Source: Magnetospirillum sp.
GTDB lineage: Bacteria > Pseudomonadota > Alphaproteobacteria > Rhodospirillales > Magnetospirillaceae
Length of the DNA: 13,683 bases
Assembly: GCA_020217035.1 (NCBI GenBank)
Contig: JAIWOG010000108.1
Location: forward strand, 1-13,683
Reading direction: 5' to 3'
The notes under the pieces were generated by a model that saw only the letters and a program-made list of their open reading frames with translations, was not told where the DNA came from and searched no databases. A program made the position numbers and the translations under genes. Positions 5,157 through 12,207 of this stretch are shown here, in pieces (the stretch's first letter is position 1; each line of letters opens with the position of its first letter).

Positions 5157-7606
5157 GCCCCGGCCGGCACGCGCACGGTGACGGTGGTGCCCTGGCCGGG
5201 TTCGGATTCCAGTTCCACCGTGCCGCCGTGCAACTCGACGAAGCGTCGCACCAGGGCCAAACCCAATCCAGCGCCGTCCTGGCCATCGTGGATGGTGCGC
5301 ACGAAACTGTCGAACACCCGTTCCATGTCCTCGGGCGGGATGCCGGGGCCGGTGTCGGCGACGGTCAGCGCCACCTCGCCGTCGCGGCGGCGGGCGGAAA
5401 CAGTGATGGCGCCGCCATTGGGGGTGTACTTCACCGCGTTGCCGATCAGGTTGAACATCACTTGGCGCAGGCGCCGCTGGTCGGCGACGATCCAGCCGAT
5501 GTCCAGCGGGCAGTCGAACTCCAAAAGCTGTTTCTTTTCTCGCACCCGTTCGCGCACCAGCGCCAGGACCGAGGCCAGCATGGGGTGGACATCCACGGTG
5601 TCCAGTTCCAAGGTCAGGTGCCCGGCTTCGATGGCGGCCAGGTCCAAGATGTCCGACACCAGCGACTTCAGCGCGTTGCCGGCCTCGACGATGCCCTTCA
5701 TGTAATCGTGCTGGCGCTTGCTCAGCTTGCCGAAATATTCGGAATCCAGCATTTCGGCGAAGCCGATGATGGTGGTCAGCGGCTTGGCCACTTCCGCCGA
5801 GACGTTGGCCATGAATTCGCTTTTCAGGGCGTCGGCAGCGGCCAAGGCTTCGTTGCGCTCGATCAGGGCGCGTTCCACCCGGGCGCTGTCGGTGACGTCC
5901 AGGAAGGCCACCAGACTGGCGCCGTCGGGCAGCGGCACGGCGGCGCAATCCAGGATCATGCCGTCCTGGCGTTCCAGCCGCCATTCGCCGCCCTGGCGGT
6001 CGCCCACCTGCGACAACAAACGCTCGCGGGCCGGTGCCCAGGTGGAGGCGCGGTCGGGACGGCCTTCGAAATAGGGGCGCAGCCTTTCCACCAACTCGTT
6101 CAGATGCGGCTCGCCGGTCAGGTCGTCCAGGGACAGCCCCCACATGCGGGCGAAGGCCGGATTGGACAATTTCAGCCGGCGGTCGTCGCCGAACACCGCC
6201 AAGCCTTCGTGCAGATGATCAAGCGTCGCCCGCTGCACCGCCATGGCGGTGTTGAACGAGCGTTCCATGGCCAGCGTGTCGGTGAAATCCTCGTAGGTGA
6301 AGATCAGACCGCCATAGGGATGCGGGCTGACCACCCGGCGCAGGGTGCGGCCATCGGGCAGGTGCATGAGCGTCTCGATAGGGTCGATCAAGGCGATGAA
6401 GCGCTTCAGTTCCTCTTCCTTCAGCGCCCGGTAATCGGCGGCTTCCGGCAACAGGCGGCGGTCGCGCAACGAATCCATCACTGCGCCATAGGTGGGCTGG
6501 CTGCCCAACCAGTCGCGTTCCAGCCGCCACAATTTCAGGAAGGCGGTGTTGAAGAAGGCCAGCCTGGTGTCGGTGGTGTAGATGGCGATGGCGGTGGACA
6601 GGCGTTCCAGCACTTCCACCTGGGCGCTGACATGGTGGGCCAGTTGCTCCTGCAATTCCTCGATGCGGGTGTGGTCCTGCACCAGACCGACGGTCAGCAA
6701 CGAATCCCCCACCGAGATGGGGATTTCGGTGACATGGGCCAGACGGCGGGCCCCGGCCAGCACCAGATGGAACTCGGCGGAACGCGGCTCGCCGCTGGCC
6801 CGGGCGCGGGCGGCCAGGGCGCGGGCCTCGCGCACCGTGTCGTCGGCGGCCAGTTCCACCTGGTCGTGCAGCACCGCGTCCGGACCAGCGGCTTCCACCG
6901 CGCGGGCATAGGCGTGGTTGACCATCAGCACCGACAAATCCTCGTCGCGCAGCCAGACCGGCATGGGCAGCGCGTCGATCAGCGCCTTCAGATAGGTGGC
7001 GTCGGCGGCCAAGGCGTGCAGCGAGCGGGCCAAATCGTCCACCGCGCCGGCGCTGTCGCTGACGTCGCGGAACCATACCAGGTCGGCCAGCATGTCGCCG
7101 GCGGCGTTGGTGGCGCGGGTGCCCATGGCGCGGATACGGCGCGTGGACTGATCCAGGGTCAAATCCATCTCGAAGGCATCGCCGTCCTGACGCAAACGCT
7201 CGACGGCCTGTTCCAGACGCAGGGCATCGCCGGGATCGAAGGCGGCCAGAACGTCGGCGGCCGAGGATTCCATGCCCTTGGGCAAGCCCAGCAACACCGC
7301 GAGACGTCGTGAACAGGTGAAGTCGTCATGCCAGCAGGCATAGCCGTCGGGCGACGTCGCCAAGCATTCCCGCAAGGCTTCCGCCTGCATTTCGGCCAAG
7401 GCGGCGTTCTGCCCCACCCGGTTCAGCCGCAAGCGCAGCCACAGCAAGGCCGGCACCAGCACGCTGGCCAGGACCACGGCCCCCAACGCCATGGACAAGG
7501 GATCGGCCCACCAAACGGCCGTCACGCCGCCAGCCAGTTCTTGGGCTGCCGCCGGTATCGTCGCCACCATCGCCGTGCCACAAGCCAAAAGCGCGACTGC
7601 GCGCAT
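5153..7606 (-). CDS. Multi-PAS histidine-kinase-like protein lacking phosphoacceptor His (DivL-like)
   Basis: This is an 817-residue membrane-anchored sensor. A signal peptide or first membrane segment lies at 1-22 (...IPAAAQ), with a second membrane helix at about 36-58. Four PAS-like regions follow at about 80-185, 205-315, 335-445 and 462-575, then a DHp domain (about 590-665) and an HATPase domain (about 675-817). The ATP-binding boxes look intact: NLIGNAVKYTPNGG (719-732), DTGPGIPPED (751-760) and GAGLGLAL (778-785). The H-box reads NVSAEVAKPLTTIIGF, where the canonical form is NVSHELRTPL. Ala604 replaces the His, and Lys replaces the Thr four residues later. Caulobacter DivL is a known relative type with Tyr at that site. 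The start at 7606 (MRAV) is chosen for its signal peptide and a GGAAAGGGGG 4 nt upstream; an in-frame reading from 7705 would bury the signal. It probably acts as a scaffold or allosteric regulator rather than a phosphodonor. Confidence 0.88.
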   Translation of the reverse strand: MRAVALLACGTAMVATIPAAAQELAGGVTAVWWADPLSMALGAVVLASVLVPALLWLRLRLNRVGQNAALAEMQAEALRECLATSPDGYACWHDDFTCSRRLAVLLGLPKGMESSAADVLAAFDPGDALRLEQAVERLRQDGDAFEMDLTLDQSTRRIRAMGTRATNAAGDMLADLVWFRDVSDSAGAVDDLARSLHALAADATYLKALIDALPMPVWLRDEDLSVLMVNHAYARAVEAAGPDAVLHDQVELAADDTVREARALAARARASGEPRSAEFHLVLAGARRLAHVTEIPISVGDSLLTVGLVQDHTRIEELQEQLAHHVSAQVEVLERLSTAIAIYTTDTRLAFFNTAFLKLWRLERDWLGSQPTYGAVMDSLRDRRLLPEAADYRALKEEELKRFIALIDPIETLMHLPDGRTLRRVVSPHPYGGLIFTYEDFTDTLAMERSFNTAMAVQRATLDHLHEGLAVFGDDRRLKLSNPAFARMWGLSLDDLTGEPHLNELVERLRPYFEGRPDRASTWAPARERLLSQVGDRQGGEWRLERQDGMILDCAAVPLPDGASLVAFLDVTDSARVERALIERNEALAAADALKSEFMANVSAEVAKPLTTIIGFAEMLDSEYFGKLSKRQHDYMKGIVEAGNALKSLVSDILDLAAIEAGHLTLELDTVDVHPMLASVLALVRERVREKKQLLEFDCPLDIGWIVADQRRLRQVMFNLIGNAVKYTPNGGAITVSARRRDGEVALTVADTGPGIPPEDMERVFDSFVRTIHDGQDGAGLGLALVRRFVELHGGTVELESEPGQGTTVTVRVPAGA

Positions 7607-7724
7607 GCGTCCCCCTTTCCGTCCAAGCGCAGAGTGCCGCCGAAACCGCGCCGACACAAGGGCTTGGGTGAAACACCCGGCCATGGTAAACCCTGCCCAC
7701 CACATGGCCGAGGAATCCCGGGGA

Positions 7725-8303
7725 ATGTTGCAGAAGACCTATGACTGGATGATGGACAAGGCGGCGCATCGCCACGCCATCTGGTGGATGGCGCTGATTT
7801 CGTTCGTCGAAAGCTCGTTCTTCCCCATCCCGCCCGACCTGATGCTGATCCCCTTGGTGCTGGCGGCGCCGACCCGATGGTTCCGCATCGCCCTGGTCTG
7901 CACCCTGGCTTCGGTGGCCGGCGGCTATCTGGGATACGCCATCGGCTATTTCTTCATGGACACGGTGGGCGTCGCCATCCTGGACCTGTTCCACCTGAAC
8001 GAGAAGTTCCAGGCATTCAAGCCGCTGGTCGACCAGTACGGGGCCTGGGTGATCATCGTCAAGGGCGCCACCCCCATCCCCTACAAGCTGATCACCATCT
8101 CGGCCGGCGCCTTCCATTTCGACCTGGCCGAGTTCACCTTCGCCAGCTTCGTGGCCCGCGCCATGCGGTTCTTCCTGGTCGCCGCCCTGTTGTGGAAGTT
8201 CGGCCCGCCCATCCGCGACTTCGTGGAAAAGCGCCTGACCCTGGTGATGACCGTCACCGTGGTGCTGATCGTCTCCGGCTTCCTGGTGGTGAAGCTGGTT
8301 TAA
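7725..8303 (+). CDS. YqaA-type DedA/SNARE-associated membrane protein
   Basis: This is a 192-residue inner-membrane protein of the DedA/VTT superfamily, YqaA branch. The family is linked to lipid or carrier translocation, and individual substrates are often unknown. Diagnostic stretches are ISFVESSFFPIPPDLMLIPL (25-44), then AGGYLGYAIGYF (65-76), GATPIPYKLITISAGAF (114-130) and the ARAMRFF run (145-151). The re-entrant PIPP and TPIPYK loops are typical, and about five hydrophobic stretches are visible. The start is ATG at 7725 (MLQKTYDW), matching the usual short N-terminus, with AGGA 10 nt upstream. Earlier in-frame ATGs (7684, 7704) lack a ribosome site and would add an atypical polar extension. 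It is divergent from the PAS kinase gene (118-bp gap with only a weak promoter-like TTGGGT/TAAACC pair) and convergent with zapE, sharing TTAA at the stops. Confidence 0.88.
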   Translation: MLQKTYDWMMDKAAHRHAIWWMALISFVESSFFPIPPDLMLIPLVLAAPTRWFRIALVCTLASVAGGYLGYAIGYFFMDTVGVAILDLFHLNEKFQAFKPLVDQYGAWVIIVKGATPIPYKLITISAGAFHFDLAEFTFASFVARAMRFFLVAALLWKFGPPIRDFVEKRLTLVMTVTVVLIVSGFLVVKLV

Positions 8304-9457
8304 ACCACGTGCGGCCGGGTGACGTAGTCCTCGGCCTGCATCTCCATCAGGCGCGACACGGTGCGCTGGAACTCGAAGGCGCCGATACCGGTGGGGTACA
8401 GGCTTTCCGGCGGCGCGGCGGCCGAACAGATCAGCGTCACCTTGTGTTCGTATAGCGCATCCACCAGGGTGACGAAGCGCCTGGCCTCGTCCTTGTTTTC
8501 CGGTGACAGCAAGGGCACGCCGGACAACACCAAGGTGTGGTACAGGCTGGCCAGTTCCAGGTAGTCCGACGGCCCCAGCGGCCGGCCGCACAATTCCTTG
8601 AAGCTGAACCAGGCGACGCCGACCGCCGAACGCGGCACGTCGATGACCCGGCCCTGCACCATCACCTGGTCGGGGCGCGGCTCGGCGCCTTCGGTCAGGC
8701 GGGCGAAGGCGGCGGCCAACGCCGTCTCGGATTGCGGCCCCAAGGGCGCGTGGTAGACTTGCAACCCCTTCTTGCGCCCCAAGCGGTAGTCACGCTCGGA
8801 ATTCAGTTCCAGCAGGTCCAGGCGCTCGGCGATCAGGTGGATGAAGGGCACGAAGCGGTCGCGCTGTAGGCCGTCCTTGTACAAATCCTGGGGCGCCCGG
8901 TTCGAGGTGATGACCACCACCACGCCGTTGTCGAACAGATGTTGGAACAGGCGGCCGACGATCATGGCGTCGGCGATGTCGGTGACCTGCAATTCGTCCA
9001 GACACAGCAGCCAGGCGTTGGACGCCAATTGCTTGGCCAGACCCGGGATGGGGTCGGGGCCGGTTCCCGCCTTGCGCCATTCATGCAGCGCCCGATGGAT
9101 GTCGCGCATGAATTCGTGGAAATGCACCCGGCGCTTGCCCGGCATGTTGGTGAACTCGAAGAACAAGTCCATCAACATGGACTTGCCGCGCCCCACCTCG
9201 CCGAACATGTAGAGCCCCTGGCGCGGCCGGCCATCCTCGCAATCGCCGGGATGCCATTGCAGGCCCGAGGCGGCGGCCTGCTTGGCGCCGATGCCGAAGC
9301 GGGCCAGCCAGCCTTTCTCGCCGCTGGCGGGGCGATAGCCGCGCACCGCCTTGGATAGGCTTTGCAGTTTGTGAACAGCCAGTTCCTGGGCCGGGTCGGG
9401 CCGCACGGTGCCGCTGCGCAGGCGTTCGCGGTATTCGAGTAGAGGTCCGTCGATCAT
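8300..9457 (-). CDS. zapE: Cell division ATPase ZapE (AFG1-like)
   Basis: This is a 385-residue AAA-type ATPase of the ZapE/AFG1 family. In E. coli ZapE destabilises FtsZ polymers. In mitochondria AFG1 assists turnover of respiratory-chain proteins. Visible are QGLYMFGEVGRGKSMLMDLF (80-99) with the Walker A GEVGRGKS, the family motif RVHFHEFM (110-117), and Walker B LLCLDELQVTDIADAMI (150-166). ITSNRAPQDLYKDGLQRDRF (183-202) is the sensor region. The ATG at 9457 is preferred over a TTG ten codons earlier, because the upstream codons run into a terminator hairpin. The ribosome site is weak (GGGGTAGG, about 10 nt away). It is separated from the upstream DHH gene by a terminator, so it likely has its own promoter or depends on read-through. 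It lies near sdhAB; the link to respiratory-complex quality control is only suggestive. Confidence 0.93.
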   Translation of the reverse strand: MIDGPLLEYRERLRSGTVRPDPAQELAVHKLQSLSKAVRGYRPASGEKGWLARFGIGAKQAAASGLQWHPGDCEDGRPRQGLYMFGEVGRGKSMLMDLFFEFTNMPGKRRVHFHEFMRDIHRALHEWRKAGTGPDPIPGLAKQLASNAWLLCLDELQVTDIADAMIVGRLFQHLFDNGVVVVITSNRAPQDLYKDGLQRDRFVPFIHLIAERLDLLELNSERDYRLGRKKGLQVYHAPLGPQSETALAAAFARLTEGAEPRPDQVMVQGRVIDVPRSAVGVAWFSFKELCGRPLGPSDYLELASLYHTLVLSGVPLLSPENKDEARRFVTLVDALYEHKVTLICSAAAPPESLYPTGIGAFEFQRTVSRLMEMQAEDYVTRPHVV

Positions 9458-9485
9458 GGGGGTGCAGCCTACCCCAAAGGGGGGC

Positions 9486-9522
9486 AAAGAAAAAGGGCGC
9501 GGGTGGGGACCCGCGCCCTTTT
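9486..9522 (-). terminator. Intrinsic terminator after the DHH gene
   Basis: A perfect 14-bp stem (9491-9504 with 9509-9522, arm AAAAGGGCGCGGGT) closes a GGGG tetraloop. On the minus strand it is followed by a TTTTTCTTT tract. It lies 19 bp beyond the DHH gene stop and just before zapE, so it should end the DHH transcript and uncouple zapE. Confidence 0.9.
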
Positions 9523-9540
9523 CATCCGTGACGGGACGGA

Positions 9541-10473
9541 TCAGCCGTCGGAATTGATCTTGGCGACGATCTCGGCCAGCTTTTCCGCCACTTCGTCGTT
9601 CCCCACCTGGCAGGTGCCGGCCTTTTCATGGCCGCCGCCGCCATAGGACAGGCACAACTCACCCACATTGGTCTTGGACGAGCGGTTGACGATGGACCGT
9701 CCGATGGCGAAGACGGTGTTCTGCTGCTTCAAGCCCCACATGACGTGGATCGAGATGTTGCACTGCGGATGCAGGGCGTAAATCATGAAGCGGTTGCAGG
9801 CGTAGATGGTTTCCTCGTTACGCAGGTCCAGCACCACCAGGTTCTTGTGTACCGTCGAGCAGCGCAGGATCTGTTCCTTGGCCTTTTCCTCGTGCTCGAA
9901 GTAAAGCTCGGCTCGTTCCTTGACGTCAGGCAGGGCCAGGATCTGCTCGATGGAGTGATTACGGCAGTAATCGATCAACTCCATCATCAACTGATAATTG
10001 GAGATGCGGAAATCGCGGAACCGCCCCAGACCGGTACGGGCGTCCATGATGTAGTTCAGCACCGTCCAGCCGGTGGGCGAGATGATGTCGTCCAGCGAGT
10101 ACTGGGCGCTGTCGGCCTTATCGACCTCTTCCATCATCTTGTCCCAGGCCGCCGGAAAGCGCACCGCACCGCCATAATAATCGTAGACGACGCGGGCCGC
10201 CGACGGCGCCTTGGCGTCGATGACGTGGTTGTCCTTCTTGCCCACCCGGATGGTTTCCGACAGGTGGTGGTCGAAGGCCAGATGCACGCCGTCCACATAG
10301 GGAAGGTTGGTGGTGATGTCGTTGGGGCCGATGTCGATGACACCGTCCTGCATGTCCTTGGGATGGACGAACTTGATGTCGTCGATGATATCCAACTGCT
10401 TCAGCAAAACAGCGCAAACCAAGCCGTCGAAATCGCTACGCGTGACCAAACGGAACTTTTTGCCGTTGGACAT
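9541..10473 (-). CDS. DHH-family phosphoesterase (exopolyphosphatase-like)
   Basis: This is a 310-residue cytoplasmic protein of the DHH/DHHA1 superfamily, the group of PPX1-type exopolyphosphatases, inorganic pyrophosphatases and NrnA nucleases. Metal-site motifs are TRSDFDGLVCAVLL (11-24), IDIGPND (46-52), FDHHLSE (67-73, the name-giving DHH) and VDKADSAQY (117-125). The DHHA1 substrate motif is SYGGGGHEKAGTCQV (276-290). Motif I has Arg where many relatives have the first His (H.D.DG), which may mark a distinct subfamily. Length fits single-domain DHH-DHHA1 proteins. The start is ATG at 10473 with AAGGAGG 5 nt upstream, a strong ribosome site. A plausible sigma-70 promoter lies at 10504-10532 and a strong terminator follows, so it looks monocistronic. 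Substrate (polyphosphate, oligonucleotide or cyclic nucleotide product) cannot be told from sequence. Confidence 0.85.
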   Translation of the reverse strand: MSNGKKFRLVTRSDFDGLVCAVLLKQLDIIDDIKFVHPKDMQDGVIDIGPNDITTNLPYVDGVHLAFDHHLSETIRVGKKDNHVIDAKAPSAARVVYDYYGGAVRFPAAWDKMMEEVDKADSAQYSLDDIISPTGWTVLNYIMDARTGLGRFRDFRISNYQLMMELIDYCRNHSIEQILALPDVKERAELYFEHEEKAKEQILRCSTVHKNLVVLDLRNEETIYACNRFMIYALHPQCNISIHVMWGLKQQNTVFAIGRSIVNRSSKTNVGELCLSYGGGGHEKAGTCQVGNDEVAEKLAEIVAKINSDG

Positions 10474-10493
10474 AATGCCCTCCTTCCCGCATA

Positions 10494-10514
10494 CAGGGTT
10501 TGAACTTTACCCTG
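10494..10514. promoter_or_regulatory. Inverted repeat overlapping the DHH promoter -10
   Basis: CAGGGT (10494-10499) and ACCCTG (10509-10514) form a 6-bp inverted repeat with a 9-bp spacer that contains almost all of the predicted -10 element. The position suits a repressor operator, though the arms are short. Confidence 0.35.
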
Positions 10515-10532
10515 CCTTTTCCCCTAGGACAA
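10504..10532 (-). promoter_or_regulatory. Candidate sigma-70 promoter of the DHH gene
   Basis: On the minus strand, TTGTCC (10527-10532) and TAAAGT (10504-10509) are separated by 17 bp, each matching 4 of 6 consensus bases. The predicted transcript would start near 10497, about 24 nt before the ATG, leaving room for the AAGGAGG ribosome site. Confidence 0.4.
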
Positions 10533-10621
10533 CCGGGTCCGAGCCCGATGATCTCTTCCCCCTAGATGTGGGTTGAGCTAAACAGAAACAACGATTGCCG
10601 CACACGAAAAGCGAGTTTCCC

Positions 10622-11308
10622 ATGCGCGCCAGCCCGACCTTCCTGTTGCTTGCGACCCTGGCGGTGACCGGCTGCGCCGAGGAACCCTTCGCCCAACGTG
10701 AAATCAGCATATATCTGGACAAACCCATCAACACCGTGACCACCAACGGGCAAGTCACCGTCTGCCATGCCGACAGCGCCCCCTGGGCCGAGGTGGAAGC
10801 GGTGGCCGCCGATGCCTGCGGCGCCTACGGGTATCTGGCGTCCCATACCTACACGCGGCGATACCAGTGCCGGCTGACAGCGCCCCATGAAGCGTTATTC
10901 ACCTGCTATCACCCGGAAATGACCAACGCCAAAGGCAAGCTGATCAACCCCAGCGACGAAAAAGCCGTGGCGGAATGGCAGAAGCGCACCGGCAAGCTGA
11001 AGCCCAAGCCGCGCGTGGCCTTGCCCGAGGCCCAACAGCAGGCGGTGCCGCTGACCCTGCCCTCGGGGCCATCGACAAAGGCCCCTTCCCCTGCCGTGTC
11101 CGGTGGCGAGGCCGGCGGCCCGGTGGTCCCCACGCCACCACCCAACGTTCCGGCCTATCGTCCGCTCAGCCCTGCCGACATCGCCGGCAAGCCGGCCATG
11201 GATGCCGCCCCGATCATGGCCGCGCCGCCATCCCAGGCGCCGCTTTACCCGTCGGGCAGCGGCTACACCTTGCAGCCGGAAAGCTGGGGACAACAATTCG
11301 ACAAATAA
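10622..11308 (+). CDS. Putative proline-rich lipoprotein, unknown function
   Basis: This is a 228-residue predicted lipoprotein that I cannot assign to a named family. The N-terminus MRASPTFLLLATLAVTGC carries a lipobox (AVTG then Cys18), predicting lipid attachment and export. Residues about 40-100 form a compact domain with four cysteines (48, 66, 83, 95) in a VCHAD...DACGAYG...YQCRL...FTCYHP pattern, consistent with two disulfides in the periplasm. The C-terminal half (about 125-228) is Pro/Ala-rich and probably disordered. The start is ATG at 10622; the in-frame TTG at 10595 would precede the signal peptide with a polar stretch and is rejected. The ribosome site is weak (AGCGAG). It is divergent from the DHH gene and convergent with sdhB across a bidirectional terminator, so it is probably transcribed alone. 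Confidence 0.78.
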   Translation: MRASPTFLLLATLAVTGCAEEPFAQREISIYLDKPINTVTTNGQVTVCHADSAPWAEVEAVAADACGAYGYLASHTYTRRYQCRLTAPHEALFTCYHPEMTNAKGKLINPSDEKAVAEWQKRTGKLKPKPRVALPEAQQQAVPLTLPSGPSTKAPSPAVSGGEAGGPVVPTPPPNVPAYRPLSPADIAGKPAMDAAPIMAAPPSQAPLYPSGSGYTLQPESWGQQFDK

Positions 11309-11314
11309 CACCAA

Positions 11315-11345
11315 CCGGCCAATAAGTCAGATCAAGGTTGGCCGG
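11315..11345. repeat. Inverted repeat between lipoprotein gene and terminator
   Basis: CCGGCCAA (11315-11322) and TTGGCCGG (11338-11345) are exact 8-bp inverted arms with a 15-nt loop, 6 bp before the strong terminator. It could add to 3'-end structure of the lipoprotein mRNA. It has no T-run of its own. Confidence 0.5.
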
Positions 11346-11351
11346 CATAAG

Positions 11352-11383
11352 AAAACCCCGCCGGATCGCTCCGGCGGGGTTTT
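11352..11383. terminator. Bidirectional terminator between lipoprotein gene and sdhB
   Basis: A perfect 14-bp stem (11352-11365 with 11370-11383, arm AAAACCCCGCCGGA) closes a TCGC tetraloop. It is flanked by A/T tracts that give T-runs on both strands (TTTTCC on plus, TTTTCTTAT on minus). It sits between two convergent genes and can end both the lipoprotein and the sdh transcripts. Confidence 0.92.
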
Positions 11384-11402
11384 CCATGACCCAGAAACCA
11401 GA

Positions 11403-12185
11403 TCAGACGCCGCGCTGCAACAGCTTGGTCTTGATCGAGCCGATGGCCTTGGCCGGGTTCAGACCCTTGGGGCAGGTCTTGGTGCAGTTCATGATGGTGT
11501 GGCAACGATACAGCTTGAAGGGGTCTTCAAGGGCGTCGAGGCGTTCACCAGTCATTTCGTCACGGGAATCATGGATCCAGCGGGCGGCCTGCAGCAACAC
11601 GGCCGGGCCCAGGTAACGGTCGCCGTTCCACCAATAGCTGGGGCAGCTGGTCTGGCAGCAGAAGCACAGGATGCATTCCCACATGCCGTCCAGCTTCTCG
11701 CGCTCTTCCGGCGATTGCAGACGTTCGCCATCCGGGGGCGGCGGGGTCTGGGTCTGCATCCACGGCTTGACCGAGGCCAACTGCGCATAGGGGATGGTCA
11801 GGTCGGGCACCAGATCCTTGACCACCGGCATGTGCGGCAGCGGATAGATCTTGGCGTCGCCCTTGATGTCCTCGATGGGCTTCAGGCAGGCCAGGGTGTT
11901 GCTGCCATCGATGTTCATGGCGCAAGACCCGCAGATGCCTTCACGGCAGGAACGGCGGAAGGTGAGCGTCGAGTCGATCTCGTTCTTGATCTTCAACAGC
12001 GCGTCCAGAACCATCGGGCCGCACTTGTCCAGGTCGATCTCGTAGCTATCCAGGCGCGGGTTGGAACCCGAATCCGGATCATAGCGGTAGATCTTGAAGG
12101 TCTTCACGTTCTTGGCGCCGGCGGGGGCCTTGTGGGTCTTGCCGGTCTGCACCCGGGAATTGGCGGGCAGGGCGAATTCGACCAT
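11403..12185 (-). CDS. sdhB: Succinate dehydrogenase iron-sulfur subunit
   Basis: This 260-residue subunit of respiratory complex II carries electrons from the SdhA flavin to the quinone site through three clusters. The [2Fe-2S] ligands are Cys80, 85, 88 and 100 ([12 protein letters not shown]...LAC). The [4Fe-4S] ligands are Cys171, 174, 177 and 238 (CILCFCC...TCPKG). The [3Fe-4S] ligands are Cys181, 228 and 234. SCPSYWWN (180-187) and the C-terminal GLNPAKAI (241-248) are typical of alphaproteobacterial and mitochondrial SdhB. The start is ATG at 12185 with AAGGAG 8 nt upstream. It follows sdhA by 22 bp on the same strand, the usual A-B order, and ends just before a strong terminator. Phe175 inside the CILC.CC motif is often Ala in relatives, a minor difference. 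All cluster ligands are present. Confidence 0.98.
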   Translation of the reverse strand: MVEFALPANSRVQTGKTHKAPAGAKNVKTFKIYRYDPDSGSNPRLDSYEIDLDKCGPMVLDALLKIKNEIDSTLTFRRSCREGICGSCAMNIDGSNTLACLKPIEDIKGDAKIYPLPHMPVVKDLVPDLTIPYAQLASVKPWMQTQTPPPPDGERLQSPEEREKLDGMWECILCFCCQTSCPSYWWNGDRYLGPAVLLQAARWIHDSRDEMTGERLDALEDPFKLYRCHTIMNCTKTCPKGLNPAKAIGSIKTKLLQRGV

Positions 12186-12207
12186 GTCTTTCTCTCCTTG
12201 TCCGGCC

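Noticed and set aside
4323..6143. Minus-strand 606-codon frame across pfp and the kinase C-terminus
   Set aside because: It is antisense to pfp and out of frame with the kinase. Its composition is typical of high-GC shadows.
3455..7312. Very long plus-strand open frame (about 1285 codons) across the DUF924, pfp and PAS kinase genes
   Set aside because: It crosses three well-supported genes in other frames, is low-complexity (Gln, Gly, Arg, His rich) and has no recognisable domain. It is the usual stop-poor shadow frame of high-GC DNA.
7664..7692. Promoter-like TTGGGT and TAAACC pair upstream of the YqaA-type gene
   Set aside because: Spacing is 17 bp but the -10 match is only 3 of 6, which is too weak to annotate as a feature.
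7607..7705. N-terminal extension of the PAS kinase to 7705
   Set aside because: It would place 33 polar residues before a clear signal peptide. The start at 7606 has a purine-rich ribosome site.
7491..7724. Longer YqaA-type protein beginning at 7491
   Set aside because: The added 78 residues are antisense to the PAS kinase signal region and are not membrane-like. ZapE/YqaA-type relatives begin close to MLQKTYDW.
9458..9487. TTG start giving ZapE ten extra residues
   Set aside because: It lies directly against the terminator hairpin, has no ribosome site, and the extra residues do not resemble the family N-terminus.
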